Shown here: positions 33,093 to 42,340 of the stretch, in pieces
How the letters are laid out: each line of letters begins with the position of its first letter
How positions within the stretch are numbered: the stretch's first letter is position 1
Origin: Microbispora siamensis
Lineage (GTDB): Bacteria; Actinomycetota; Actinomycetes; Streptosporangiales; Streptosporangiaceae
Length of the DNA stretch: 64,000 bases
Reading direction: 5' to 3'
NCBI RefSeq assembly: GCF_016863095.1
Contig: NZ_BOOF01000001.1
Span: 1-64,000 of the forward strand
Notes under the pieces: generated by a model
The model's input: only the letters and a program-made list of their open reading frames with translations
Database searches by the model: none
What the model was told of the DNA's origin: nothing
Program-made: the position numbers and the translations under genes

Positions 33093-35086
33093 GCGACCGG
33101 CCCACGGCACGGCCCACAGCACCGGCGCGGCCGCGGCCCGCCGGAGGCGGCGGTTTCGGGCCCTTCGGCGGCGGGCAGATGCCGGCGGAGAAGTCGATGA
33201 ACTTCGGCCCCTCCGTCCGGCGGCTGCTGCGCCGGTTGAGCCCCGAACGGCCGAAGCTCCTGGCCGTGATCGGCCTCGCCGTGCTCAGCGTGGTGTTCTC
33301 CGTCATCGGGCCGAAGCTGCTCGGCCGCGCGACTGACGTGATCTTCAGCGGCGTGATCGGCGGACGGCTGCCCGCGGGGACGACCAAGGAGCAGGCCGTG
33401 CAGGGGCTGCGCGCCTCGGGCCACGGCGACTTCGCCGACATGCTCGCGGGGATGGACGTCGTCCCCGGTCACGGCATCGACTTCCACGCGCTCGCCACGG
33501 TCCTGGCCTGGGTGCTGGCGCTGTACGTCGCGGCGTCGCTCTTCATGTGGCTGCAGGGCCGGCTGCTCAACGACGTGACGCAGCGCACGGTGTTCCGCCT
33601 CCGGGCCGACGTCGAGGACAAACTGCACCGGCTCCCGCTGAAGTTCTTCGACGGCCAGCCGCGCGGCGAGCTGCTCAGCCGGGTCACCAACGACATCGAC
33701 AACGTGTCCCAGACGCTGCAGCAGACGCTGAGCCAGCTGCTGAGCTCGCTGCTCACCGTGATCGGCGTGCTGGTCATGATGTTCGTGATCTCGCCGCTGC
33801 TCGCGGCGATCGCGCTGGTGACGATCCCGGTCACGATGATCGTCACCGGGCAGATCGCCAAGCGCTCGCAGAAGCAGTTCGTCGCCCAGTGGGCTCACAC
33901 CGGCACGCTGAACGCCCACATCGAGGAGGCGTTCACCGGTCACGAGCTGGTGAAGGTCTTCGGGCGGGGCCCGGAGGTCGAGCAGGTGTTCCGGGAGCGG
34001 AACGAGGCCCTGTACAAGGCGAGCTTCGGCGCCCAGTTCATCTCCGGGATCATCATGCCGGCGATGATGTTCATCGGGAACCTCAACTACGTCGCCATCG
34101 CGGTCGTCGGCGCCGTACGGGTGGCCGGTGGGTCGATGAGCCTGGGCGACGTCCAGGCGTTCATCCAGTACTCCCGGCAGTTCACCCAGCCGCTGACCCA
34201 GGTCGCCTCGATGGCCAACCTGCTGCAGTCGGGGGTGGCCTCCGCCGAGCGGGTCTTCGAGCTGCTGGACGCCGAGGAGCAGGAGCCCGACCCCGCCGAC
34301 CCGGTGCTGCCCGCCACGCGGCGGGGACGCGTCGAGTTCGAGCACGTGTCCTTCAGTTACGACCCCGAGCAGCCCCTCATCGAGGACCTGTCGCTGGTGG
34401 CCGAACCCGGGCACACGATCGCGATCGTCGGCCCGACCGGCGCGGGGAAGACCACGCTGGTCAACCTGATCATGCGCTTCTACGAGCTGGACGCGGGCCG
34501 CATCACCCTCGACGGCGTCGACATCACGGCGATGCGCCGCGAGGACCTGCGCTCCCAGATCGGCATGGTGCTCCAGGACACCTGGCTGTTCGGCGGGACG
34601 ATCCGCGACAACATCGCCTACGGCAACCCCCGGGCCACCGACGAGGAGATCCAGGAGGCGGCCCGGGCGACGTACGTCGACCGGTTCGTCCGCACCCTTC
34701 CCGACGGGTACGACACCGTGATCGACGAGGAGGGCGGCAACATCAGCGCCGGCGAGAAGCAGCTGCTGACCATCGCCCGCGCGTTCCTCGCCAACCCGTC
34801 CCTGCTCATCCTGGACGAGGCGACCAGCTCGGTCGACACCCGCACCGAGGTCCTGGTGCAGCACGCGATGGCCGCGCTGCGCAGCGACAGGACCAGCTTC
34901 GTCATCGCCCACCGGCTGTCCACGATCCGCGACGCCGACCTCATCCTGGTGATGAAGGCGGGGAGCATCGTCGAGCACGGCACCCACGACGAACTGCTCG
35001 CCGCGCGGGGTGCCTACCACCGCCTCTACTCGTCGCAGTTCGCCGGCGCCCTGGCCGGCGACGACACCCCGACGGAAGTGGGCTGA
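33089..35086 (+). CDS. ABC exporter half-transporter, catalytic subunit
   Basis: 665 residues: a Gly/Pro-rich cytoplasmic N-terminus (about 1-45), six membrane helices with a long first external loop (about 95-135), and a nucleotide-binding domain. Walker A Lys454 (GPTGAGKT), Walker B with catalytic Glu577 ([12 protein letters not shown]) and switch His in [10 protein letters not shown] are canonical. The signature is degenerate: NISAGEK (551-557) instead of SGGQ. Together with the partner, the active ATP site joins this Walker A/B to the partner's SGGQ. ATG overlaps the upstream stop (ATGA). Confidence 0.92.
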   Translation: MSDRPTARPTAPARPRPAGGGGFGPFGGGQMPAEKSMNFGPSVRRLLRRLSPERPKLLAVIGLAVLSVVFSVIGPKLLGRATDVIFSGVIGGRLPAGTTKEQAVQGLRASGHGDFADMLAGMDVVPGHGIDFHALATVLAWVLALYVAASLFMWLQGRLLNDVTQRTVFRLRADVEDKLHRLPLKFFDGQPRGELLSRVTNDIDNVSQTLQQTLSQLLSSLLTVIGVLVMMFVISPLLAAIALVTIPVTMIVTGQIAKRSQKQFVAQWAHTGTLNAHIEEAFTGHELVKVFGRGPEVEQVFRERNEALYKASFGAQFISGIIMPAMMFIGNLNYVAIAVVGAVRVAGGSMSLGDVQAFIQYSRQFTQPLTQVASMANLLQSGVASAERVFELLDAEEQEPDPADPVLPATRRGRVEFEHVSFSYDPEQPLIEDLSLVAEPGHTIAIVGPTGAGKTTLVNLIMRFYELDAGRITLDGVDITAMRREDLRSQIGMVLQDTWLFGGTIRDNIAYGNPRATDEEIQEAARATYVDRFVRTLPDGYDTVIDEEGGNISAGEKQLLTIARAFLANPSLLILDEATSSVDTRTEVLVQHAMAALRSDRTSFVIAHRLSTIRDADLILVMKAGSIVEHGTHDELLAARGAYHRLYSSQFAGALAGDDTPTEVG

Positions 35087-35087
35087 G

Positions 35088-35131
35088 GAGTGCCGCGTGA
35101 CCTCGGGTGACCTCGGGGTCACGCGGCACTC
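35088..35131. terminator. Bidirectional terminator
   Basis: A perfect 15-bp stem (35088-35102 with 35117-35131) lies between the convergent exporter and NADH dehydrogenase genes and can serve both. Confidence 0.85.
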
Positions 35132-35143
35132 CCCCACCTCGGG

Positions 35144-36442
35144 TCACGAGCGGGCGGACAGGGTGAACTCCTTGCGCGGCTCCTCAATGGCCCCCAGCGA
35201 GACGATCTCCCGGGGGAAGAACAGCCCGAGCGTCCAGTCCATGAGGATCCGGGTCTTCTTGTTGAAGGTCGGCATCCGCGTCAGGTGATAGGTGCGGTGC
35301 ATCAACCAGGCGGGGAAGCCGCGAAGCTCCCGCCCGTAGATCTGCGCGACCCCCTTGTAGAGTCCCAGGCTCGCCACCGACCCCGCGTACTTGTGCCGGT
35401 ACGGCCGCTGGGCCTCCCCGCGCAGCGTGGCAAGCAGGTTGTCGGCCAGCGTCTTGGCCTGCCGTACGGCGTGCTGGGCGTTGGGCGGGCAGAACTCGCC
35501 GGGACGGGTGAGGTCGGGGACGGCGGCGGAGTCGCCCGCGGCGAAGGCGAAGTCGGTGCCGTGCACGCGCAGGCAGGGGTCCACCCTGATCCTGCCCTTC
35601 TTGTCCAGGGGCAGGTCGCCCGCGCCGACCAGCGGATTCGGCTTGACGCCCGCCGTCCAGACGAGGGTGTCGGCGTCGAACTCCTCTCCGTCGCTCAGCA
35701 CGATGCGGCAGCCCTCCGCGGACTTCAGCAGCGTGCCCATGCGGATCTCGATGCCCCGCTCGCGTAGCTGCAGGGCCGTCCACTTGCCCATTTCCGGGCC
35801 CACCTCGGGCAGAATGCGGTCGGTGGCCTCCACCAGCACCCAGCGCATGTCCTCCCGGCTGAGCCCGCTGAAGTACTTGAGCGCGCCCGCCGCCATGTCC
35901 TCCAGCTCGGCCAGGGCCTCCACGCCGGCGTAGCCGCCGCCGACGAAGACGAAGGTGAGGGCTTTGCGGCGGACCTCCGGGTCCGGCGTGGACGCGGCGA
36001 TGTCGAGGCGGCCGAGCACGTGGTTGCGCAGGGCGATGGCCTCTTCGATGGTCTTGAAGCCGATGCCGTGCTCGGCCAGGCCCGGCACCGGCAGCAGCCG
36101 CGAGATCGAGCCCGGCGCGACGACCAGGTAGTCGTAGTCGATGGTGAGATCGGGCCCCTCGTGCGGGGTGAACTCCGCCTTGCGGTCGGCCAGTCGCACC
36201 TGGGTGACCCGCCCGCTGAGGATCTGGCATCTGTTCAGCACCCGCCTGAGCGGGACGACGACGTGCCGCGCCTCGATGTTCCCGGCGGCCGCCTCCGGCA
36301 GGAAGGGCTGGTAGGTCATGTAGGAGTCGAGGTCCGCGACGGTCACGAGCGCCTCGCCGCGGCGGAGCCTGCGCTGCAGGCGGAGTGCTGTGTACATGCC
36401 GACGTATCCGCCGCCGACGATCAGAATCCGTGGGACAGCCAT
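35144..36442 (-). CDS. ndh: Type II NADH dehydrogenase
   Basis: 432 residues. Two Rossmann motifs: FAD-binding ILIVGGGYVGMYTALRL at the N-terminus and NAD-binding FVFVGGGYAGVEALAEL near 170. Also the second FAD motif DFAFAAGDSAAV and the C-terminal membrane-associated region. The enzyme passes electrons from NADH to menaquinone without proton pumping, at the inner face of the membrane. It stands alone, 15 bp downstream of a co-directional regulator gene. Confidence 0.9.
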   Translation of the reverse strand: MAVPRILIVGGGYVGMYTALRLQRRLRRGEALVTVADLDSYMTYQPFLPEAAAGNIEARHVVVPLRRVLNRCQILSGRVTQVRLADRKAEFTPHEGPDLTIDYDYLVVAPGSISRLLPVPGLAEHGIGFKTIEEAIALRNHVLGRLDIAASTPDPEVRRKALTFVFVGGGYAGVEALAELEDMAAGALKYFSGLSREDMRWVLVEATDRILPEVGPEMGKWTALQLRERGIEIRMGTLLKSAEGCRIVLSDGEEFDADTLVWTAGVKPNPLVGAGDLPLDKKGRIRVDPCLRVHGTDFAFAAGDSAAVPDLTRPGEFCPPNAQHAVRQAKTLADNLLATLRGEAQRPYRHKYAGSVASLGLYKGVAQIYGRELRGFPAWLMHRTYHLTRMPTFNKKTRILMDWTLGLFFPREIVSLGAIEEPRKEFTLSARS

Positions 36443-36457
36443 GGCTGTCCCCTACCC

Positions 36458-36982
36458 CTACTCGAGGAGGAAACGCATCGTCACCGTGGTCCCCCTGGGA
36501 CCCGTGGTGACGTGGAGATCGTTGCTCAGCATGCGCGCCACCCACAGTCCCATGCCGCTGGTCGCGTCCTCCGGCGGCGGGTCGTGGCCCGGCTCGCCCT
36601 CGAGACGCCACTCCCGGCCGTCGTCGTGCACGGAGACGACCAGGGCCGGCCCCTCGCGCCAGATGCCCAGCCGCGCCTTGGTCGACCCGTGGGTGACCGC
36701 GTTGGTGGCGACCTCGTTGAGCGCGACGAGGAAGTCGCCGATCGCATCCTCCCGCATGCCGCGACGCAGCGCCTCGGCGGCGGCGAACTCCCGCAGATCG
36801 GGCAGATCGGCTAAGGAGAAGGCACGCTCCCTCGCCGCTCTGGTGACGTGCGCGGGAACGCCGTCATCTTTCACCCGGTACACGCCTCCCGCCGGAAATC
36901 TGGCCGTCTCAGGATCTATGGGCTGTGGGCAGGACGAAGATACCCCGGGACACCGCCTTGGCACAGACGGTGTCCCGGGCAT
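36458..36982 (-). CDS. RsbW-like ATP-binding anti-sigma kinase
   Basis: 174 residues. A HATPase_c_2 domain: FLVALNEVATNAVTHGS (N box), VVSVHDDG and SGMGLWVARML (G boxes). Such proteins phosphorylate STAS antagonists and bind sigma factors. It begins 12 bp after the stop of a SigB/SigF-type sigma gene with an AGAGG site about 9 nt before the ATG, so the two are co-transcribed. A STAS gene lies divergently beyond the sigma gene. The first 40 residues are non-conserved. Confidence 0.85.
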   Translation of the reverse strand: MPGTPSVPRRCPGVSSSCPQPIDPETARFPAGGVYRVKDDGVPAHVTRAARERAFSLADLPDLREFAAAEALRRGMREDAIGDFLVALNEVATNAVTHGSTKARLGIWREGPALVVSVHDDGREWRLEGEPGHDPPPEDATSGMGLWVARMLSNDLHVTTGPRGTTVTMRFLLE

Positions 36983-36994
36983 CGTCGCATCCTC

Positions 36995-37774
36995 TCATCC
37001 CGCGACGAGCTCCGCCCGGAGCTGGTCGAGGGTCTTGCGGAGGATCCGTGAGACGTGCATCTGCGATATGCCGAACTCCGCCGCGATCTCGGCCTGCGTC
37101 ATGTTGCCGTAGAAACGCAGCAGGAGGATGTTCTTCTCCCGCTCGGGGAGAAGGTCGATCAGAGGCTTCAGCGCCTCGGTGTCCACCAGGGTGTCGAGCG
37201 CGTCGTCCTCTTCGGGGATCACGTCGCCGAGGGCGGCGGCATCGTCGTCGGCGCCGATCGGCGCGTCGAGGGAGAGCGTGCTGTACGCCGCGGAGGCGTC
37301 CATGGTGAGGAGCATGTCCTCCTCGGACAGACCCATCTTCTTGGCGAGCTCCGCGACCGTGGGGAACCGGCCCAGCTCCTGGGTCATGTCGGCGACGTGC
37401 CGGTTGAGCTCGGCCCGGCGCTCCTGGTAGAGGCGGGGCACCCGGACGGCCCAGGTGCGGTCCCGGAAGTGCCGCTTGACCTCGCCCGTCATGGTGACCA
37501 TGGCGTACCCGCGGAAGCTGTGGCCCAGGGTGGGGTCGAAGCCGTTGATGGCCTTCATGAGGCCGACGTACGCGGCCTGGAGGAGGTCTTCCATCGGCTC
37601 GCCACGGTTGAGGTACCGCCGGGCGATGTCCCTCGCCATCGGGCGGTGCATTTCTACGATCTTCTCACGGAGGCGTTCCCGCCGCTCCTCGGACAGTCCG
37701 TCCTCGGCCAGCTCGGCCAGGAGCTCTTCGGCGGTCGGATTGCTGGCGGTCTCTGCACGGACCTCGGCAGCCAT
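36995..37774 (-). CDS. SigB/SigF-family sigma factor
   Basis: 259 residues: region 2 (IARRYLNRGEPMEDLLQAAY, VGLMKAINGFDP, HFRDRTWAVRVPR), region 3 (TQELGRFPTVAELAKKMG) and region 4 (LPEREKNILLLRFYGNMTQA, then EIAAEFGISQMHVSRILRK). Regions 2, 3 and 4 are all present, as in group 3 sigma factors for stress and development. ATG 37774 follows GAGGGGA; a longer frame to 37840 has no ribosome site. Its anti-sigma-like kinase follows directly, and the antagonist STAS gene is divergent at 37961. It probably recognises GTTT/GGGTA promoters. Confidence 0.92.
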   Translation of the reverse strand: MAAEVRAETASNPTAEELLAELAEDGLSEERRERLREKIVEMHRPMARDIARRYLNRGEPMEDLLQAAYVGLMKAINGFDPTLGHSFRGYAMVTMTGEVKRHFRDRTWAVRVPRLYQERRAELNRHVADMTQELGRFPTVAELAKKMGLSEEDMLLTMDASAAYSTLSLDAPIGADDDAAALGDVIPEEDDALDTLVDTEALKPLIDLLPEREKNILLLRFYGNMTQAEIAAEFGISQMHVSRILRKTLDQLRAELVAG

Positions 37775-37960
37775 CTGCGCAGTCCCCTCGTATTTTCTTG
37801 CGAGGGCGCCTACGCGCTGGGGTGACCACGCAGAAGGCACGCCTCGCTACAGTATCGAGACGAGGCCCTCTGCTGGACCTCTGCTTCAGTATATTGCCCC
37901 AAAATCAGGAGTATCACCACCCCTTCGGCACCAGTAATGTTGCCGCAGAGGAGGCGCGAG

Positions 37961-38317
37961 GTGTCTAACAACGGACTGCTGTCCCTGACGTCCAGCATGG
38001 CGGGGGACATCGTGGTGATCCATGTGAACGGTGTCCTCGACGCCACGACACGCGAGCAGTTCTCGGACTATCTGGACGCCGCGGCGGACGACCACGGCCC
38101 CGACATGGTCCTCGACCTGGGCGGCGTGACGTTCATGGACTCCCGGGCGCTGGGCCTGATCGTGCACCACTGGCAGCGCTCGACCACCGCCGGCGGCAAC
38201 TTCGCGCTGGTCTCCGTGCAATACCCGAACTCCAAGGTGATGTGGGTCACCGGCCTGTCGGAACGGCTGCCCCTGTTCGACACCCTCGACGAGGCCCTGG
38301 CCGCGTTCGCCGCCTGA
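37961..38317 (+). CDS. STAS-domain anti-sigma factor antagonist
   Basis: 118 residues covering a full STAS domain: IVVIHVNGVLDATTREQFSD, MVLDLGGVTFMDSRALGLIV with the phospho-acceptor Ser in MDSRA. It should bind the HATPase anti-sigma protein when unphosphorylated and so release the sigma factor. GTG 37961 has GAGGAGGCG upstream; an in-frame start at 37937 lacks one. It is divergent from the sigma gene. Confidence 0.9.
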   Translation: MSNNGLLSLTSSMAGDIVVIHVNGVLDATTREQFSDYLDAAADDHGPDMVLDLGGVTFMDSRALGLIVHHWQRSTTAGGNFALVSVQYPNSKVMWVTGLSERLPLFDTLDEALAAFAA

Positions 38318-38357
38318 ACTCTGCCCACGCGCGCCGCCGCCCGCGCGTACGGCCCGC

Positions 38358-39068
38358 TCAGGCCGGGGCGGCTCCCCCGTGCTTCTGCTGGTGCTCGGTC
38401 ACCAGGAGCTTGGCCAGGTCGGCCACCTTGACCTGGTGGTGCTGCGACACCCGCCTGAGCTCCTCGAACGCCTCCTCGGCCGAGCAGCCGCTCTTCGACA
38501 TGATGATGCCCTTGGCCTGGTCGATCACCGATCGGCCCGCCAGGGCCTCCTGCATCTGCGCCGCGCCGGTCAGCACGTCGTCGAACTCCCAGATGTTGGC
38601 CAGCGCCACGGTGACCTGCTCGCGCAGCAGGGCCATGAGCGAGCCGCCGGAACTGAACACGCCGGGGCGCACGCCGTACAGGCCGATGATCACGACGGCG
38701 CCTTCCACGGCGATCGGCACGACGAGGACCGAGCGCACCCCGTGCCGGACGGCGGTGGCCGCGTAGCGGGACCAGCGGGACTCGCGCATCACGTCGGGGA
38801 TCGTCACCGGGCGCCCGGTGGACAGCGCCTCCCTCGACGGGCCCTCGCGCAGGTCGCGTTCGCGGTCGATCAGCACGGTGAGCTCGCTGTGGGAGGCGGC
38901 GAGCAGCACCCGCTCCTCCATCCACAGTTCGGCGGTGCCGCCGGCGCAGCCGGGGACGCCGCGCGCGACCGCCTCGGTGATGCCACGCAGAACGCTCTCG
39001 GCGGACGTGCCCTCCGTCACACGGCCCAGCGCCGCGAGGTCACGCGCGAGGATGGATGTCGTCTCCAT
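38358..39068 (-). CDS. GAF-ANTAR transcription antiterminator
   Basis: 236 residues: GAF domain (about 15-160; GGTAELWMEERVLLAASHSE, VVPIAVEGAVVIIGLYG) and a C-terminal ANTAR domain (about 170-230; ALAGRSVIDQAKGIIMSKSG, CSAEEAFEELRRVSQ). ANTAR domains bind paired RNA hairpins and prevent termination; the GAF domain supplies the signal. It is divergent from the PAS-GAF-phosphatase gene and close to the SigB-type module. RNA targets are not evident. Confidence 0.9.
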   Translation of the reverse strand: METTSILARDLAALGRVTEGTSAESVLRGITEAVARGVPGCAGGTAELWMEERVLLAASHSELTVLIDRERDLREGPSREALSTGRPVTIPDVMRESRWSRYAATAVRHGVRSVLVVPIAVEGAVVIIGLYGVRPGVFSSGGSLMALLREQVTVALANIWEFDDVLTGAAQMQEALAGRSVIDQAKGIIMSKSGCSAEEAFEELRRVSQHHQVKVADLAKLLVTEHQQKHGGAAPA

Positions 39069-39165
39069 GGTAGAAAGACCATTCCCATAGTTTCCGGGTT
39101 AATCCAGGCTGGATCGATTAGACCCGGAGTTTGGCGTAGCGTCTACGTCGAGAGAGGGGGGCAGC

Positions 39166-40971
39166 TTGCCCGACACCGCCGAGCTCGAGCGCGCGTTGAG
39201 CGGGCTCGCCGACCGCATCGCCACCCTACGGGACGATCCCGATCCGGGTGCGATGCTACGGGAGCTGGACGCCGCCGAGGAACTCGTCCGCAAGGCGCTG
39301 AGCGAGCTGGCGCGCAGCCGCAGGCGCAGGGACGGCGGCAGTCAGCGCGAGCAGAAGCTGCTGCGCCAGGTGTTCCGCGCGCTGCCGATTCCCGTGATCA
39401 TCATGGACACGGGCGGCACGGTGCGCCGTATCAACAACGAGACCACCCGCCTGCTCGGCAGCCCCGCCGGCTACCTCATCGGCCGCGCCTTTCCCCTACT
39501 CGTCGACGTGACCGCCCGCGCCGCGTTCCGGCAGCGTTTCGCCGCCGTCCTCCACGGCGACGACAGCGCCTCGTTCCAGACCCGGCTGGCCCATCAGGGC
39601 CGCGCCCACACCGTACGTCTGGTGCTGAGCCGTCTGCGCATGCCGGGCGAGCCGCAGGAGATGATCGCCGGGGTCGTGCTGCCCACCGAGGTCCAGTTGC
39701 CGGAGCCGGCCGTGCAGACGGGGGTGCCCGACGACGCGGCGGTCCTGGCGGCGGCGAGGCGGCACGAGCTGCTGTCGCGGCTGACCGGGCTGCTACTGGA
39801 CGAGGAGAGCCTGCGCGAGCCCGTCGCCCTGCTGCGGGCGGCCCGCCTGCTGGCCGCGGAGACGGCCGACTGGGTGATCGCGGACGTCGCCAGGGACGGC
39901 GGCCTGGTCCGGTCGGTGGTCATCGGGCCGAGCGACCAGCCCGTCGGGCGGCTGCAGCGGACGGTCGAGGAGGCCCCGCCCGCGCTGGCGCCGGTCGTGG
40001 AGCAGGTGATGACGACGCAGAGCGGCGTGGTCCACGAGATGCTGGCCGACGACTCCCTGCTCGGCGGCGACGTGCTCCAGGCGATGCGCGCGGGCTCGTT
40101 GCTCAGCGTGCCGATCCGGGCCGACGACGAGGCGCGCGGCGTGCTCACGCTGGTGCGGCTGCGCGACCGGCCGCCGTTCGGCCTGGCCGACCTGGGCCTG
40201 ATGGAGGAGATCGGCCTGCACCTCGGCCTGGCGATGCGGGCCCAGCAGGGGTTCCAGCGCCGGGCGCAGGCCGCCGACACGCTGCAGACCGGCGTGCTCC
40301 CCCGTACGCTCCCCGAAATCCCCGGTTTCGAGATCGCCGCCGTCTACCACCCCGGCTCCGGCATGCGCGCCATCGGCGGCGAGTTCTACGACGTGTTCCC
40401 GGTGAAGAACGGGTGGGGCTTCGTGATCGGCAGCGCGGCGGGACGCGGCGAGGAGGCGGCCGCCGTCACCGCCATGGTCCGCAACGGCCTGCGCGTGCTG
40501 AGCGTGTGGGAGGACGACCCGGGGGAGGCCCTGCGCAAGGTCAGCGACGCCCTCGTCGCGCAGAACACCGGCCTGTTCGTGATGGCCGCCGCGGGTTTCG
40601 TCCGCGGCCGCAAGGTGCGGCTCGCCTCCGCGGGTCACCATCCCGCCGCGCTGATCCAGCCGGGCGGCGATGTCCGGTTCTCCGAGGGCGGCGGCGTCCC
40701 CCTGGGCTTCGAGGAGGGCTCGGTCCCCGCGACGGAGGAGCTCACGCTGTCGGCCGGGGAGACGCTCGTCCTCTACAGCGACGGACTGGTGGGCTCGCAG
40801 AGCCCCGCCGGGGACAACTACGGCGAGCAGCGGCTCACCGAGGCCCTCGCCCGCTGCGCCGGGCAGCCCCCGGGCGCGGTCGTCAAGGCCATCGAGGAGG
40901 ACCACCGGGCCTTCTGCGGCAGCCACGCGGTCGACGAGATCACCGTCCTCACGCTGCGCCGATCCCGCTGA
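39166..40971 (+). CDS. PAS-GAF-PP2C protein with altered metal motifs
   Basis: 601 residues: an N-terminal helical region, PAS (about 65-165; LPIPVIIMDTGGTVRRINNE), GAF (about 195-370) and a SpoIIE-type PP2C domain (about 375-600). In active enzymes the first metal motif is GGDFYD and the second is GDVxGxG. Here they are GGEFYD (Glu406) and GSAAGRG (Ser423 for Asp). The later LYSDG (Asp539) and VDEITVL (Asp590, Glu591) are kept. Loss of one metal Asp and conservative change of another suggest a weak or inactive phosphatase that may act by binding. The TTG start at 39166 has a GGGGGG site. It would normally dephosphorylate a STAS protein. Confidence 0.85.
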   Translation: MPDTAELERALSGLADRIATLRDDPDPGAMLRELDAAEELVRKALSELARSRRRRDGGSQREQKLLRQVFRALPIPVIIMDTGGTVRRINNETTRLLGSPAGYLIGRAFPLLVDVTARAAFRQRFAAVLHGDDSASFQTRLAHQGRAHTVRLVLSRLRMPGEPQEMIAGVVLPTEVQLPEPAVQTGVPDDAAVLAAARRHELLSRLTGLLLDEESLREPVALLRAARLLAAETADWVIADVARDGGLVRSVVIGPSDQPVGRLQRTVEEAPPALAPVVEQVMTTQSGVVHEMLADDSLLGGDVLQAMRAGSLLSVPIRADDEARGVLTLVRLRDRPPFGLADLGLMEEIGLHLGLAMRAQQGFQRRAQAADTLQTGVLPRTLPEIPGFEIAAVYHPGSGMRAIGGEFYDVFPVKNGWGFVIGSAAGRGEEAAAVTAMVRNGLRVLSVWEDDPGEALRKVSDALVAQNTGLFVMAAAGFVRGRKVRLASAGHHPAALIQPGGDVRFSEGGGVPLGFEEGSVPATEELTLSAGETLVLYSDGLVGSQSPAGDNYGEQRLTEALARCAGQPPGAVVKAIEEDHRAFCGSHAVDEITVLTLRRSR

Positions 40972-41020
40972 CGGGATCGGCCGGGACGAGAGGCCCCGGA
41001 GACGGCCTGTGGCCCGCCTG

Positions 41021-41085
41021 ATCTGCGGCTACGTGGACATCCGGCAGGAGGAGGGCGGCTGCCGGATCAGGCCGCAGCCGGCCAC
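41021..41085 (+). terminator. Nested hairpins after the PP2C gene
   Basis: An inner stem (41039-41047 with 41059-41067) is flanked by an outer CTGCGGC/GCCGCAG pair. It lies 50-115 bp after the gene and probably ends the transcript. A 34-codon frame crosses it but looks non-coding. Confidence 0.5.
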
Positions 41086-41224
41086 GTCGCGGCTGCACGA
41101 GTCCGCGTGATTTTTCCCGATTAGGCGTTTAGCGCGTATCAGAGTAAGGTAAACACCATCTACATCGATGGTGCCTAGGACGCAGGCACACCCTTTCAGA
41201 CGCCTTCCTGTCTTGAGGTGTGCC

Positions 41225-42277
41225 ATGGATATCGCGATCGTCTCCGCGCACGAACTGACTCCCGACACTCCCGCCATCGCCCGCGAGCTGGGCCGGGGCC
41301 ACCGGGTGACCGTCTACACCCGCTCGAAGGTCCAGGGGGACGGTGTCGAGCACGTGCCCGCCGGACCCGACATGGAGCTGTCGGAAAGCGACCTCCTTCC
41401 CTACATCTCGGACTTCAGCGACGGGCTGCGGCGCAGGTGGCGGGAGCATCGTCCGGACATCATCCACGCCTACTCGTGGTCCAGCGGCCTGGCCGCCATC
41501 GCCGGGTCCGAGGGCCTGGGCGTGCCGGTCACCCAGACCTTCCACAGTCACTACGACGACAACCGCAGCGCCGCGCCGGTGCGGCGGCTGGAGTGCGCGA
41601 TCGGCCGCCGGGCCAGGGCGGTCATCGCCGCCTGCGCCGACGAGGAGTCCGAACTGATCCGGATGGGCGTGCCGCGCCGCAACATCTCGGTCGTCCCGCA
41701 CGGCGTGGACATCGAGCGCTTCCGCCGCCAGGGCCCCGCGTTCCCGAGGGGCGAGCGGCCCCGCCTCCTGCACGTGGGGCACGTGGGCGCCGACTGGGCC
41801 GTGCACGCCCTGCGGGCCGTGCCGGAGGCCGAGCTCGTGATCGCCGGGGGCGACGACCAGAGTGTCGAGCGGCTGCGCGCCCTCGCCGGGGAGCACGGCG
41901 TGGCGGACCGCGTGGAGATGCTCGGCATGGTGCCGCACACCGCGATGCCCAAGCTCATGCGCAGCGCCGACCTCGTGCTGTCGCTGCCGCCGACCGTTCC
42001 CACGGGCACGGCGGCGCTGGAGGCCATGGCCTGCGGCATCCCCGTCATCGCCTCGGCCGCCGGGGCGCACCTCGACTCGGTGGTGGACGGCGTGACCGGA
42101 TTCCTGACCCGGCCCGACCGCCCGCTGGAGATCGCCCATCGGATCCGCCGCCTGCTCGGCGACGCCACGCTGCGCACGGCCATCGGCTACGCCGCCGCCG
42201 ACCGCGCCCGTTCCCGCTATTCCGTGGAGCGAATCAGCATGGAACTGCTCCGCGTATACGAGAAGACCTGCGCGTAA
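41225..42277 (+). CDS. GT4-family glycosyltransferase
   Basis: 350 residues: an N-terminal Rossmann domain (MDIAIVSAHELTPD, DIIHAYSWSSGLAAIAGS, VTQTFHSHYDDN) and a C-terminal donor-binding domain (ISVVPHGVDIERF, RLLHVGHVGADW, VEMLGMVPHTAMPKLMRSAD, GTAALEAMACGIPVIAS with the E-x7-E motif). The fold is GT-B, retaining. It transfers a sugar from a nucleotide donor to an unknown acceptor. ATG 41225 has GAGG upstream. The gene seems monocistronic. The annotated N-terminus could extend 19 residues, but no ribosome site supports that. Confidence 0.88.
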   Translation: MDIAIVSAHELTPDTPAIARELGRGHRVTVYTRSKVQGDGVEHVPAGPDMELSESDLLPYISDFSDGLRRRWREHRPDIIHAYSWSSGLAAIAGSEGLGVPVTQTFHSHYDDNRSAAPVRRLECAIGRRARAVIAACADEESELIRMGVPRRNISVVPHGVDIERFRRQGPAFPRGERPRLLHVGHVGADWAVHALRAVPEAELVIAGGDDQSVERLRALAGEHGVADRVEMLGMVPHTAMPKLMRSADLVLSLPPTVPTGTAALEAMACGIPVIASAAGAHLDSVVDGVTGFLTRPDRPLEIAHRIRRLLGDATLRTAIGYAAADRARSRYSVERISMELLRVYEKTCA

Positions 42278-42340
42278 AGGCAAGCGATATTACCGGATTT
42301 AGGCCGTTATCTGAGTGAAATCATGTGATTAACTCGGCTC

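Noticed and set aside
31056-35137. Very long minus-strand frames
   Set aside because: They are antisense to the ABC exporter genes and contain many low-complexity Gly/Arg/Asp runs with no motif.
41008-41109. 34-codon frame after the PP2C gene
   Set aside because: It spans nested hairpins that look like a terminator and has no convincing ribosome site.
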